Positions 52,752 through 61,569 of a DNA stretch of 64,000 nt are shown here, piece by piece. This stretch comes from Novosphingobium sp. (GTDB taxonomy: Bacteria; Pseudomonadota; Alphaproteobacteria; Sphingomonadales; Sphingomonadaceae). The translations under genes were made by a program, and so were the position numbers. The stretch covers positions 1,364,001 to 1,428,000 of the forward strand of contig JACKKY010000001.1 of NCBI GenBank assembly GCA_024236175.1. The letters run 5' to 3'. Under the pieces are notes generated by a model. That model was given only the letters and a program-made list of their open reading frames with translations. It was not told the origin of the DNA and did not search any database. The number at the start of each line of letters is the position of its first letter. Within the stretch, counting starts at the first letter, position 1.

Positions 52752-52777
52752 TTCGCCAAGGTCGCCGCGGGCGTCGC

Positions 52778-53071
52778 TCAGCCCTGGCGCTCGTCCTCCA
52801 GCGGATCGACGATCGAATCGTCGTGTCCGGTTCCGCTCGACAGGAACACCAGCCCCATCAGCGCCGACATCAGCAGCATGGCCACTCCGATGCCGAGCGC
52901 GGTCGCGATGTAGAAGTGGATCGAGACGAAACCGTTGCTGCGATACAGCAGGGTCACGGCCACCGCGATTACCGTCAGGGTAACCAGCACCATCCAGCGC
53001 ATGAGCCGCCAGTATCGTGCCCATGCAAACGAAGCCAGCCGCGGATCGTCGAGAGGAGAACGGGGAATCAC
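52778..53071 (-). CDS. Small membrane protein, hypothetical
   Basis: A 97-residue protein from the GTG at 53071, with two helices (MVLVTLTVIAVAVTLLY and FYIATALGIGVAMLLMSALMGLVF) and an acidic tail. A longer version to 53209 would run into the CBS gene's start and its added part looks noncoding. No family is recognised. It is convergent with the ferredoxin gene. Confidence 0.62.
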   Translation of the reverse strand: MIPRSPLDDPRLASFAWARYWRLMRWMVLVTLTVIAVAVTLLYRSNGFVSIHFYIATALGIGVAMLLMSALMGLVFLSSGTGHDDSIVDPLEDERQG

Positions 53072-53199
53072 CTGCTCGCCTTGCTCCTTCGGCGCGCCGG
53101 CCGCAAGCCCCGTTGCGGCGAACCGGCGGGCGATATGCGGCCAACTGGCAAAATTCCGGCGATTGTGGCATAATTCGTTTCCAACGTTCGAGGAGATGG

Positions 53200-53631
53200 A
53201 TGATGACAATCGGACGGATAATCGAAGGCCGCGACGCTGCGGTGCTTACCTGCCATACAGCGGACAGCGTTCGCGATGCGATCGGCATGCTTGCGGAGCG
53301 CCGGATCGGTGCCCTGCCCGTCATGGAAGCGGGGCGCGTCGCCGGAATATTTTCCGAGCGTGACGTCATCTACAGGTTGCGCGAACAGGGTGCGGCGGTA
53401 CTCGACAGTCAGGTCGGCGACGTCATGACCGCGCCTGCGGTCACGGTCGATCCGCAGACCGAGGTGTTGTCCGCGCTTTCGCTGATGACCAAGCGGCGGA
53501 TACGCCACCTGCCGGTGATGGAACATGGTGAGATGGTCGGCTTCGTCTCGATCGGCGATCTCGTCAAATACCGCATCGACCGCATAGAATCGGAAGCGGA
53601 AGCGCTTCGGACCTATATCCAGACAGCCTGA
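53200..53631 (+). CDS. CBS-domain protein
   Basis: A 143-residue protein made of two CBS motifs: DSVRDAIGMLAERRIGALPVME...RVAGIFSERDVIYRL and TEVLSALSLMTKRRIRHLPVMEHGEMVGFVSIGDLVKY. Stand-alone pairs bind adenosine nucleotides and act as energy sensors. AGGAG at 53191-53195 precedes two tandem ATGs (53200, 53203); either may be used. Confidence 0.9.
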   Translation: MMTIGRIIEGRDAAVLTCHTADSVRDAIGMLAERRIGALPVMEAGRVAGIFSERDVIYRLREQGAAVLDSQVGDVMTAPAVTVDPQTEVLSALSLMTKRRIRHLPVMEHGEMVGFVSIGDLVKYRIDRIESEAEALRTYIQTA

Positions 53632-53675
53632 CCGGGAACTTGCAGGGCGCCGAGACCCGCCCTACATCCATTGCC

Positions 53676-54008
53676 ATGAACGCAGCTTCGCTCACGCTCA
53701 GCCCCTCCGCCGCCGCGCGCGTTGCAGCCATCGCGCAGAAGCAGGGCAAGCCCGCCATCCTGCGCCTTTCGGTGGAAGGCGGGGGATGTTCGGGGTTCCA
53801 GTACCAGTTCGGGCTCGACGACGCACCGCTCGATGACGACACGGTCGCCGAAACCGACGGCGTAAGGCTTGTGGTCGATCCGATGAGCCTCGATCTGGTC
53901 GCGGGTTGCACCGTCGATTTTGTTGAATCGCTGGGCGGCGCCGCATTCCGCGTCGAGAATCCCAACGCCGCGGCCGGTTGCGGCTGCGGGTCCAGCTTCT
54001 CGATCTGA
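53676..54008 (+). CDS. erpA: A-type iron-sulfur carrier (ErpA-like)
   Basis: A 110-residue HesB/IscA-fold protein with cysteines in EGGGCSGFQYQF and GCGCGSSF. VDPMSLDLVAGCTVDFVESLGGAAFRVENPNA is the standard C-terminal core. It inserts Fe-S clusters into target enzymes. It is outside the SUF operon and is the second A-type carrier in the window. The ATG at 53676 starts the conserved part. Confidence 0.88.
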   Translation: MNAASLTLSPSAAARVAAIAQKQGKPAILRLSVEGGGCSGFQYQFGLDDAPLDDDTVAETDGVRLVVDPMSLDLVAGCTVDFVESLGGAAFRVENPNAAAGCGCGSSFSI

Positions 54009-54075
54009 CTGTCCTTGCGTCCGGCCCGGCTGCGGCTAGGGTGAAAGCCCAGCCATTGCCCGAGCCGATCAACGC

Positions 54076-54849
54076 ATGAAGATAGCTTCCTTCAATATCA
54101 ACGGAGTCAAGGCGCGGCTTCCGCGCCTGCTCGAATGGCTTGAGGAAACCCGCCCCTCCGTTGCCTGTCTGCAGGAAATCAAGTCCCAGGACGAGGGCTT
54201 TCCGTCCGCGGAATTCGAGAAGATCGGCTACAAGGCGATCTGGCACGGGCAGAAGAGCTTCAACGGCGTGGCGATACTTGCCGACGGCGAGCAGCCGGTG
54301 GAAGTGCGTCGCGGGCTCGACGGCGACCCGGACGATGATCATTCGCGCTATCTGGAAGCGGATGTGTTCGGGATCCGCGTCGCATGCATCTACCTGCCCA
54401 ACGGCAATCCGCAGCCCGGGCCCAAGTTCGATTACAAACTGCGGTGGATGGAACGGCTGCGCGCACGGATGGCAGAAATCTGGGCCGAGGAAGTTCCGGC
54501 CATCGTGACCGGCGATTTCAACGTGATTCCGGAAGACAAGGATGTCTGGTCACCGCCGGCCATGGCCGACGATGCGCTGATGCAGCCGCAGTCCCGCGAT
54601 GCCTATGCCCGGCTGTTGGGGGACGGCTGGACCGACGCGATCGACCTGCACAACCCGCGCGGCGGTGTATGGACATACTGGGACTATCAGGCCGGTGCCT
54701 GGCAACGCGACCATGGTTTTCGCATCGACCATGCGCTGCTTTCGCCGGAGCTCGGCGACAGGCTTGCGGCATGCGGCGTCGACAAGGCCCATCGCGGACG
54801 CGAGAAGGCCAGCGATCACGCCCCGATCTGGGTGGAATTGCGCGATTGA
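54076..54849 (+). CDS. xth: Exodeoxyribonuclease III
   Basis: A 257-residue AP endonuclease/3'-5' exonuclease. Motifs: SFNINGVKARL, CLQEIKSQDEGFP (catalytic Glu), YLPNGNP, TGDFNVIPEDKDV, FRIDHALLSPEL and SDHAPIWVEL. It repairs abasic sites. A strong hairpin follows its stop. Confidence 0.94.
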   Translation: MKIASFNINGVKARLPRLLEWLEETRPSVACLQEIKSQDEGFPSAEFEKIGYKAIWHGQKSFNGVAILADGEQPVEVRRGLDGDPDDDHSRYLEADVFGIRVACIYLPNGNPQPGPKFDYKLRWMERLRARMAEIWAEEVPAIVTGDFNVIPEDKDVWSPPAMADDALMQPQSRDAYARLLGDGWTDAIDLHNPRGGVWTYWDYQAGAWQRDHGFRIDHALLSPELGDRLAACGVDKAHRGREKASDHAPIWVELRD

Positions 54850-54855
54850 GGCGGA

Positions 54856-54880
54856 TGCCCTTTCCCGTGGGGAAAGGGCA
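54856..54880. terminator. Bidirectional hairpin between xth and the cell wall hydrolase
   Basis: TGCCCTTTCCC-GTG-GGGAAAGGGCA is a perfect 11-pair stem with a three-base loop, in the 37-base gap between convergent genes. It has no T-run on either strand, but its position and strength suggest a shared terminator. Confidence 0.6.
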
Positions 54881-54886
54881 CGCCGA

Positions 54887-55534
54887 TCAACGATAGAAGA
54901 CGTGATTGTCGACGCGGGCAATCCGCGTCAGGCGCCAGCCAGGGCGTACGCGCGTTGCATGGAAGAACAGGGCGCCTTCCGCAGGACTTTCCCAGGCGTC
55001 GCTGTCTGCGATCTGCGCAACCGCGACGGCCTTGCGCCAGGCGGCGCTGCGGGTCCGGATCGTCGGCATGCGATTGCCGCGGACGAACGAGAACTGGGAA
55101 CGCTGGAACACCACGCCGCAATAGCTGTCGGGAAAACGGCCCGACTTGGAGCGCTCGACAATCACGCTTCCAACGGCCAGCTGGCCGGCAAGCGATTCGC
55201 CGCGTGCTTCGAAATAGATCGCGCCGGCGAGGCAGTGCATTTCCCGCGAGAGCTTGGCGGGAGCCGACTGTGCGGAAACCAGTTCGGCAAGCGTACGCGC
55301 CGAGATCGCCTCGTCGCTTTCGACGATCGCCTCGTCCTGGATCTCGTTCTCCTCGCTCTCCGCAGGAAGCTGCTGGATCACGGGTTCGGAGATGAACTGG
55401 GTGAAGGAATCTGATTCGATTGCCACCGGGGTCCTTTCCTCGGCGGCTGCGCCCGAACCATCGGCGCTAAAGAGAAGAGCAATCATCGACGCGGTAACAG
55501 CGGCGAAGCTCGCCTGGTTAAGCTTGGACTTCAT
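54887..55534 (-). CDS. SleB-type cell wall hydrolase
   Basis: A 215-residue exported protein. The C-terminal half is a hydrolase_2/SleB domain: EMHCLAGAIYFEARGESLAGQLAVGSVIVERSK-type signature (key residues E, C, E of AIYFEARGE), then SYCGVVFQRSQFSFV and EGALFFHATRVRPGW. Such domains cut peptidoglycan. The N-terminus has a signal peptide (ASFAAVTASMIALLFSA) and an acidic linker. The ATG at 55534 is used. Confidence 0.87.
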   Translation of the reverse strand: MKSKLNQASFAAVTASMIALLFSADGSGAAAEERTPVAIESDSFTQFISEPVIQQLPAESEENEIQDEAIVESDEAISARTLAELVSAQSAPAKLSREMHCLAGAIYFEARGESLAGQLAVGSVIVERSKSGRFPDSYCGVVFQRSQFSFVRGNRMPTIRTRSAAWRKAVAVAQIADSDAWESPAEGALFFHATRVRPGWRLTRIARVDNHVFYR

Positions 55535-55718
55535 CAAACCTGAATCAATGGCGGTGGACGCGCCCGTCACAGGTGGAACAAACTGCCTTTCCAGGCGTTA
55601 CGTGTTTGCCCGATCCTGCCGGCGGACCCCCGTCTGCGTGCTTGCCAGCCTGACCGAAACGCCAGGGTGGCTGCCTGCGCATACTCGCGCGGGCCATTCG
55701 TTCCGCACCGCAACAAAG

Positions 55719-56060
55719 TCAAGAAATGGCGGGGGGTAATCCGATGAACCGTTCACCATTCGCGATATCCAGTTCCAGGATCCACAAATCCGGGTCCTGA
55801 CTCGCGCGCCGCTCAAGATACTCGGTGAATTCCTGTTGTTTTTCAATATCTTGAGATTTTGCACAGTGCCACGAACGGCTCCCGTCAGGCTGCGGCATAC
55901 GCTCGAAAACCCGCGCATTGCCGCCCTTTTCGGCCAGTACGACAAGAATCGTCCCGGCCTCGCGTTGACCTTTCTTAACGACCGCCGCGAAGCCTCCTTC
56001 GGCTTCGACCTGCCGGATCAGGCCCGAGACCTCGACATGCGCGGGCAGCCGCGCCTCCAT
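55719..56060 (-). CDS. DUF1491 family protein
   Basis: A 113-residue protein with the pattern RLPAHVEVSGLIRQVEAEGGFAAV, AGTILVVLAEKGG and RRASQDPDLWILELDI near the C-terminus. It is a small alphaproteobacterial family of unknown function. It starts two bases after the thioesterase stop. Confidence 0.8.
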   Translation of the reverse strand: MEARLPAHVEVSGLIRQVEAEGGFAAVVKKGQREAGTILVVLAEKGGNARVFERMPQPDGSRSWHCAKSQDIEKQQEFTEYLERRASQDPDLWILELDIANGERFIGLPPAIS

Positions 56061-56062
56061 TG

Positions 56063-56557
56063 TCAGCTTCGCTCCGAAAGAGCGGCAAGATAGCCGTCCA
56101 GCCCGGACAGGGGGATGTGCGAACGCATGAATGTGCCGGTGCCGCGTCCGATTTCATCGCCTTCCTCGTCGACCAGACGGGATTCGGCCACAAAGACGCG
56201 GCGGCGCCCGCTGATCCAGCGACCCTCGGCAACGACCTGACCCTGGCGCACCGGTTTGGTGAAGTGGAGGTTGAAGGAGGTTGTGAGCAGAAACCGGTCC
56301 GTGACCAGCGTGTTGGCGGCATAGAATGCGGCGTCGTCCAGCATCTTGAAATAGATCGTGCCATGCGCCGCTCCAGCGGCGTGATAGCAACTTTCGTCTA
56401 CGCTGAAGACGATGCGGGACTGGCCTTCGCCGGTAATCTCCAGCGAGGACTTGAACAGCGCGTTGACCGGCGCCGACGCGTAAAGCCCCTCCAATGCCCG
56501 CCAATGCAGCGTGGCACCGGAGACTTCCGCTTCAGGCGGCGTCCCGGTCATCGACAT
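56063..56557 (-). CDS. PaaI-type thioesterase family protein
   Basis: A 164-residue hot-dog-fold protein: HAAGAAHGTIYFKMLDDAAFYAAN and TTSFNLHFTKPVRQG fit the PaaI thioesterase group. The substrate is unknown. The start overlaps ptsN by up to 26 bases (ATGs at 56557 and 56551), implying one transcript with ptsN and DUF1491. Confidence 0.8.
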   Translation of the reverse strand: MSMTGTPPEAEVSGATLHWRALEGLYASAPVNALFKSSLEITGEGQSRIVFSVDESCYHAAGAAHGTIYFKMLDDAAFYAANTLVTDRFLLTTSFNLHFTKPVRQGQVVAEGRWISGRRRVFVAESRLVDEEGDEIGRGTGTFMRSHIPLSGLDGYLAALSERS

Positions 56558-56993
56558 TGCACAACAGGCCGTAAAGGGCCTCTACATCCGGAGCCCGGAC
56601 CAGCGCTTCGTGCATGCGCTCGTCGCGAATTGTACGCGAGATCGCAGCCAGCGCCTGAAGATGCGAGGCACCGGCGGTTTCCGGGGAAAGCAGGCCGAAA
56701 ACGAGATCTACCGGCATGCTGTCGGCCGCTTCGAAATCCACTGCCGATTCAAGCCGGAGAAAAGCCGCCACGGGACGTTTCAGCCCTTCGACATGCGCAT
56801 GCGGGATTGCGAAACCCCGGCCGAAGCCGGTGCTCCCGAGCCGCTCGCGCTCCTCTAGGCGCTCCAGCACGGATGCGCGGTCGAGATCATAAACGTCCGC
56901 GAACCGCGCCGCGAGCTGTTCCAGGATTGCACCCTTGGACTCGGCGCGCGCCGTAGCGACTGCTTCTGGCAAGAGAGTGAAATATGGAATCAT
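56532..56993 (-). CDS. ptsN: PTS IIA-like nitrogen regulatory protein
   Basis: A 153-residue EIIA-fold protein. The phospho-acceptor histidine lies in GFAIPHAHVEGLKRP. RESTGFGRG-type ERLGSTGFGRG and VDLVFGLLSPE are typical. It takes part in the PTS-Ntr regulatory phosphorelay. It follows hpf on the same strand, a classic pairing. Confidence 0.92.
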   Translation of the reverse strand: MIPYFTLLPEAVATARAESKGAILEQLAARFADVYDLDRASVLERLEERERLGSTGFGRGFAIPHAHVEGLKRPVAAFLRLESAVDFEAADSMPVDLVFGLLSPETAGASHLQALAAISRTIRDERMHEALVRAPDVEALYGLLCNVDDRDAA

Positions 56994-57106
56994 CGCTGTT
57001 CAATCGGATAACAAGAAAGGCGTTTTCATCCGGTGAAGACGCCATGCCCTGACTGATGCCCGCACGGCATATGCCGACGGCCCGAAAAGCCGTGCTGGCG
57101 CAAGCG

Positions 57107-57670
57107 TCAGGACGGTTCGACCCAGCCGATCGACCCGTCGCCGCGGCGGTAAACCATATTATGCTTTCCGGTTCCAGCATTTTTGAACAACAGCGCCCCG
57201 GTGTTGCGCAGGTCAAGCATCATCACCGCGTCCGACACCGTCGCTTCCGGTACGTCGACCCGCGTTTCCGCGATGACGACCGGCGCGTCGACCATGATCT
57301 CCTCTTCCTCGGCGGGTTCCTCGAAGATGGTGTAGGCGGCTTCTTCCTCTTTAAGGGCATGGGCAGCCTGTTCATGCCGGTCTTTCAGCCGGCGCTTGTA
57401 CCGCCGGAGCTGCTTGTCGATCTTCTCGGCGGCCTGGTCGAGCGAAAGATGGGCATCCTGAGCGACGCCGGAACCCTTGAGCACCAGATTGTGCATGACA
57501 TGCATGATGATGTCGCACCGGAAAGCGCCCGCAGGAGCGCGTCCGAAGGTGACATGCGAAGACAGCGCCTGACTGAAATATTTCTCAACAATCGCGGTCA
57601 GGCGGTCCGTAACGTGGTTCTGCAACGCTTCGCCCGTGTCCATCTGATGACCGGAAACGCGAATGTCCAT
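57107..57670 (-). CDS. hpf: Ribosome hibernation promoting factor, long form
   Basis: A 187-residue long-type HPF. The N-terminal domain (DIRVSGHQMDTGEALQNHVTDRL, HLSLDQAAEKIDKQLRRYKRRL) binds the 30S subunit. After a charged linker the C-terminal dimerisation domain (EATVSDAVMMLDLRNTGALLFKNAGTGKHNMVYRRGDGSIGWVEP is its extent) lets one protein pair 70S ribosomes into 100S. It precedes ptsN. Confidence 0.94.
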   Translation of the reverse strand: MDIRVSGHQMDTGEALQNHVTDRLTAIVEKYFSQALSSHVTFGRAPAGAFRCDIIMHVMHNLVLKGSGVAQDAHLSLDQAAEKIDKQLRRYKRRLKDRHEQAAHALKEEEAAYTIFEEPAEEEEIMVDAPVVIAETRVDVPEATVSDAVMMLDLRNTGALLFKNAGTGKHNMVYRRGDGSIGWVEPS

Positions 57671-57696
57671 GGAAGTCTATCTCCTGATATATGAAA

Positions 57697-58383
57697 CTAC
57701 GTGCCCCAGAGCGGGCTATCGATGGTCTTGATGAATTCGGCATGGGCGGACAGCTCCACCTCGCTCGCGACATGTGGGCGCGGCGGGCGAAACTGCCGCT
57801 CCTTCCTGACAAGGCGGGAATTAGTTGAGACGGACTCCTCGCTGTCCGCGGCGAGCTCCAGGCCAATCTGCCTGCCGCCCAGCAATTCCACATAAACCTG
57901 GGCGAGCAGTTCGGCATCGAGCAACGCGCCGTGCCTGGTGCGATGGCTGCGATCGATCCCGTAACGCGTGCACAGCGCGTCGAGCGACAGCTTGGCCCCG
58001 GGGTGTCGAACGCGGGCGAGCGCCACGGTATCGACCATCCTGTCGCGCGAAACCTCGGCCAAGCCGCATATCTCCAGCTCGCGGTTGAGGAAGCCGAAAT
58101 CGAACCCGGCATTGTGCGCGACAAGCGGGCTGTCCTGCAGGAACTCCAGAAGCTCTTCGGCTCGTTCGGCGAACAGCGGCTTGTTCGCAAGGAATGCGTC
58201 GCCCAGGCCATGGACTGCTTCGGCAGCGCTCGGCATCGACCGTTCGGGATTGAAATAGGCGTGAAAAGTGCGGCCGGTAAGAACCCGGTTGACCATTTCG
58301 ATGCAACCGATCTCCACCATCCTGTCACCGCTCTGGGGATCGAGGCCGGTCGTTTCGGTGTCGAAGATGATCTCACGCATCAA
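57697..58383 (-). CDS. dnaQ: DNA polymerase III epsilon subunit
   Basis: A 228-residue proofreading exonuclease with Exo I FDTETTGLDP, Exo II HNAGFDFGFLN and Exo III HGALLDAELLAQVY. The tail after residue ~180 would bind the alpha subunit. The order dnaQ-coaE-aroE-maf-ppsR is the arrangement seen next to the Caulobacter origin. Confidence 0.94.
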   Translation of the reverse strand: MMREIIFDTETTGLDPQSGDRMVEIGCIEMVNRVLTGRTFHAYFNPERSMPSAAEAVHGLGDAFLANKPLFAERAEELLEFLQDSPLVAHNAGFDFGFLNRELEICGLAEVSRDRMVDTVALARVRHPGAKLSLDALCTRYGIDRSHRTRHGALLDAELLAQVYVELLGGRQIGLELAADSEESVSTNSRLVRKERQFRPPRPHVASEVELSAHAEFIKTIDSPLWGT

Positions 58384-58432
58384 TTTTCATATCGGACTGT
58401 ATGCGTCCCTAGGCAAGAGGGAAGCGCGCCAA

Positions 58433-59035
58433 TTATTCGCTTGCGACGAGCCGGTCGACAACCTGCCTGACGGCCTCGCGCGTTTCCGCCAGCGACATGC
58501 CGGTATCGATCACGAAATCCGCCTTCTTGCGCTTCTCCTCGTCGGGTACCTGCAGCTTCAGGATCTGCTCGAACTTTTCCTCGGTCATTCCGGGACGGGC
58601 AAGCACGCGGGCGCGTTGTGCCTCGGCCGGCGCGGAGACCACCGCCACCGCGTCGACCTGGTCGCGCCCGCCCTTTTCGAACAGCAGCGGAATGTCGAAA
58701 ACGATAATCGGAACGGCGGCATGCTCTTCCAGAAAACCGGCGCGGATCGCACCGACCGCCGGATGAACGATGGCTTCCAGGCGCTTCAGGGCTTCCGGAT
58801 CGCCGAATACCGCCGCGCCGAGTTTCTGCCGGTCGACACCGCCGGGCCCGGTCGTCCCCGGGAACTCGGCTTCGATGGCAGGGAGCAGTGCGCCGTCGGG
58901 GCCCTGAAGGCGGTGAACCGCGGCATCGGCATCGAAGACCGGAACCCCCAGTTCCTCGAACATGTCCGCGACCGTCGACTTGCCCATGCCGATCGAGCCG
59001 GTCAGGCCGAGAATGAAGGGTCGCTTCCCGCTCAT
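58433..59035 (-). CDS. coaE: Dephospho-CoA kinase
   Basis: A 200-residue P-loop kinase that finishes coenzyme A synthesis. Walker A GLTGSIGMGKST, DADAAVHRL, and FDIPLLFEKGG are diagnostic. Its ATG at 59035 overlaps the aroE stop (ATGA). Confidence 0.94.
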   Translation of the reverse strand: MSGKRPFILGLTGSIGMGKSTVADMFEELGVPVFDADAAVHRLQGPDGALLPAIEAEFPGTTGPGGVDRQKLGAAVFGDPEALKRLEAIVHPAVGAIRAGFLEEHAAVPIIVFDIPLLFEKGGRDQVDAVAVVSAPAEAQRARVLARPGMTEEKFEQILKLQVPDEEKRKKADFVIDTGMSLAETREAVRQVVDRLVASE

Positions 59036-59865
59036 TGCACCAGCATCCCGCGCAATTCCCCGTCGCAATCGCGAGGCGCGGCGACGCCGAAGAAATGTGC
59101 AAAGGCGGTCGCCGCCTGTCCTATCAGCATCGTCAGGCCGTCCGCAGTCCCAATACCGAGCCGGCCGGCCGTCTTGAGCAGTTCGGTCTCCAATGGCGCA
59201 TATACCATGTCGAATACGAGGCCGCCCGGTTGCATAGCCGCGAGTTCACGAAGCACGAAATCCGGCATCGGATCCTGACCGACCATACCCAGCTGCGTCG
59301 CGTTGATGACCAGCGAGGCTCCGCCGATTACGCCCGAATCCGCGGCAAAGGGTTCGACCTTCGCGGAAAGCCCGCATTCTTCGGCAGCGCGACTGGCCTT
59401 GCCGATTGTCCGGGCAAGCACCGTCACCGAAGCGCAGCCTGCATCTGCCAGGCAGGCAAACGCGGCACGTGCGGCGCCGCCGCCGCCGATCACCACAGCG
59501 TGGCGCCTGGCGAGCTCGATGCCGGCAATCGCCTCGGCAACTCCGTCGACATCGGTATTGGTACCGAAAAGATTCGCGTCGCCTTTGCGAACCACGGCAT
59601 TCACGGCACCCACCGCGGACGCGGCTGGGGCCAGTTCATCGACCAGCCGCGCGATTGCTTCCTTGTGGGGGATGGTGACGTTGCATCCGCGCCAGCGCGT
59701 GTCTCCCCGCCTGCGGGAAAGATAATCGGCAAGTTCGTCCGGCCTGACATGACAGGCGCGATATTCGGCATCGATGCCGAGCTTTTCCAGCCAGAAATTG
59801 TGGATCAGCGGCGACTTCGAATGGGCGATCGGATCGCCGATCACCTCGGCATAGGCTTTGCTCAT
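59032..59865 (-). CDS. aroE: Shikimate dehydrogenase
   Basis: A 277-residue enzyme reducing dehydroshikimate with NADPH. GDPIAHSKSPLIHN binds shikimate, CNVTIPHKEA has the catalytic lysine, VIGGGGAARAAFACL is the nucleotide loop, and NATQLGM / DMVYAPLET follow. It overlaps maf by one base (TGATG) and coaE by four. Confidence 0.95.
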   Translation of the reverse strand: MSKAYAEVIGDPIAHSKSPLIHNFWLEKLGIDAEYRACHVRPDELADYLSRRRGDTRWRGCNVTIPHKEAIARLVDELAPAASAVGAVNAVVRKGDANLFGTNTDVDGVAEAIAGIELARRHAVVIGGGGAARAAFACLADAGCASVTVLARTIGKASRAAEECGLSAKVEPFAADSGVIGGASLVINATQLGMVGQDPMPDFVLRELAAMQPGGLVFDMVYAPLETELLKTAGRLGIGTADGLTMLIGQAATAFAHFFGVAAPRDCDGELRGMLVQ

Positions 59866-60449
59866 CAAGTAAGTTCCCCGAACTGCCTGAGCGCGCCGAG
59901 GACCGGCAGGAGCGGCATGCCGAGCACGGTGAAATAGTCTCCCTCGATCCGTTCGAACAGCTGGACCCCGCGACTCTCGATCCGGAATACGCCAACGCAA
60001 CCGGACACGGCCGGCCATTCGGATGAAAGATAGTCCTCTATGAATTCCTCCGACATTTCAATCATGTGGAGTGACGCCATGGCGGCATATTCCCATTCGA
60101 CCGCCCCTTTGCGGGCAAGCGCGGCAGCACTGTGCAGCTGCATCTCCTTGCCGGAGAAGTATCGCAGATGCTCGGCCGCCTCGTCGCGGCTGGCCGGCTT
60201 GTCGAAACGGCGTCCTTCGACCACCACTAGCGAATCCGATCCCAGGACGAGCGGGACAGGACGCTCCCGGGAAACGGCTTCGGCCTTCGCCCCGGCCAGC
60301 GCCAGGGCAACTTCGCCCGGCCCGGCGCCAGCAAGCTGCGTCTCGAGCGCGCGTTCGTCGATCCCGGCCGGAATCGCTTCATAGGCGATACAAGCCTGGT
60401 CGAGCATGGCCCGGCGCGAAGCGCTTTTCGAAGCAAGCACAAGGCTCAT
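59865..60449 (-). CDS. maf: Maf family nucleotide pyrophosphatase
   Basis: A 194-residue protein opening LVLASKSASRRAML, with LVLGSDSLVV, the KPASRDEAAEHLRYFSGKEMQLHSA segment and GCVGVFRIE. Maf proteins hydrolyse modified or canonical dNTPs to limit misincorporation. It lies 19 bases after ppsR. Confidence 0.92.
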   Translation of the reverse strand: MSLVLASKSASRRAMLDQACIAYEAIPAGIDERALETQLAGAGPGEVALALAGAKAEAVSRERPVPLVLGSDSLVVVEGRRFDKPASRDEAAEHLRYFSGKEMQLHSAAALARKGAVEWEYAAMASLHMIEMSEEFIEDYLSSEWPAVSGCVGVFRIESRGVQLFERIEGDYFTVLGMPLLPVLGALRQFGELT

Positions 60450-60468
60450 CCAGAAATCCGTCTCAAAA

Positions 60469-61314
60469 TCATATGGGCTTTGAACCGGTCGACGCGCTCT
60501 GCCCGGATGCCTGCCGCTCATAGAAGAGGTTGATGATCGCCGCCGCCGTTTCCTCGATCGACCGCCGCGTCACGTCGATTACCGGCCAGCCGTTGTCGGC
60601 AAACATGCGGCGCGCGAACTTGACCTCGCGCGCGACATTGTCCGTGTCGACATAGCTCGTATCGGGCGACTGGTTGAGCGAGAGAAGCCTATTGCGGCGA
60701 ACCTGGACGAGCCTTTCGGGCGCCGTCGTCAAACCGACCACAAGCGGCCGGCGCAAGCCGAACAGGGCCGACGGAGGAGGGCTTTCGACAACGATCGGGA
60801 TATTGGCTGTCTTGTAGCCGCGGTTTGCGAGATAGATGCTGGTCGGCGTCTTGGAGGTACGCGACACGCCGGCAAGCACGACATCCGCCTCTTCCCAGTC
60901 TTCCCAGGCCATGCCGTCATCATGGGCGATCGTGTATTTGATAGCCTCGACCCGGGCGAAATACGCCTCGTTCATCTGGTGCTGGCGGCCGGGACGCCCC
61001 TTTGCCTGCTGACCGAGCATGTCTTCCAGCGCATCTGTAACGGCATCGAGCGCGGCGATCGCGGGAAGGCCCAGGGTTCCGCAATGCTCTTCCAGCCGGT
61101 CGCGGGTTTCGCTGTCCACCAGAGTATAGAGGACAAGCCCGGGATTGGCGGCGATATCCGCCATGATCCGTTCCAGATGTTGCCGGGAGCGGACCATCGG
61201 CCAGAAATGCCTCACGACGTCCGCATCTTCGAACTGGGCCAGCGCCGCCTTGGCAATCATCTCCAGAGTCTCACCGGTCGAATCCGAAAGGAGATGAAGG
61301 TGAAAGCGGGCCAT
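60469..61314 (-). CDS. ppsR: Pyruvate, water dikinase regulatory protein (PSRP/DUF299)
   Basis: A 281-residue bifunctional kinase/pyrophosphorylase of the DUF299 family. FHLHLLSDSTGET opens it, and the P-loop-like GVSRTSKTPTSIYLANRGYKTANIP and GLTTAPERLVQVRRNRL are typical. It switches PEP synthase or PPDK on and off by phosphorylation. It is the first gene left of the probable origin and is transcribed away from it. The ATG at 61314 begins the conserved domain. Confidence 0.93.
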   Translation of the reverse strand: MARFHLHLLSDSTGETLEMIAKAALAQFEDADVVRHFWPMVRSRQHLERIMADIAANPGLVLYTLVDSETRDRLEEHCGTLGLPAIAALDAVTDALEDMLGQQAKGRPGRQHQMNEAYFARVEAIKYTIAHDDGMAWEDWEEADVVLAGVSRTSKTPTSIYLANRGYKTANIPIVVESPPPSALFGLRRPLVVGLTTAPERLVQVRRNRLLSLNQSPDTSYVDTDNVAREVKFARRMFADNGWPVIDVTRRSIEETAAAIINLFYERQASGQSASTGSKPI

Positions 61315-61422
61315 GCATTCGCTCGGGAGGTGTGGAAAGGCCTGAGCATAAACCACGGGAGGCAGATGCTGACAACTGAAGAGCTTGATTCCATGCCCGT
61401 TGTCCGGATCGCGATGCGAGGC

Positions 61423-61431
61423 TTATCGACA
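61423..61431 (+). promoter_or_regulatory. DnaA box-like site
   Basis: TTATCGACA differs at one position from the DnaA consensus TTATCCACA. It lies in the ppsR-hemE gap. Confidence 0.45.
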
Positions 61432-61454
61432 TGTGGGCGGGGATTCCCACAGCT

Positions 61455-61463
61455 TGGGGATAA
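61455..61463 (-). promoter_or_regulatory. DnaA box-like site
   Basis: On the minus strand it reads TTATCCCCA, one mismatch from the DnaA consensus. It lies 24 bases from the preceding box. Confidence 0.45.
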
Positions 61464-61560
61464 GGCGAACAAAGATCGCTTGACGCGCTTGGCCCTTGAG
61501 TCGGCGATCACTCACCCCTGTTCAGGACGGGACAAATCGGGCAAGGCGCGGCCATACCCG

Positions 61561-61569
61561 TTATCCACA
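61561..61569 (+). promoter_or_regulatory. DnaA box, exact
   Basis: TTATCCACA matches the consensus at every base. It borders the AT-rich stretch just before hemE, the usual place for the box that starts strand opening. Confidence 0.75.

Noticed and set aside
53146..53160. TGGCA-N8-GC as a sigma-54 promoter before the CBS gene
   Set aside because: GG and GC are correctly spaced, but the -12 part (CGGC) lacks the TT of TTGC and no enhancer-type regulator is near.
61425..61437. CGACATGTGG in the origin gap as a third copy of the Rieske operator
   Set aside because: Only the ACATGTG core matches; the palindrome and flanks are not conserved.
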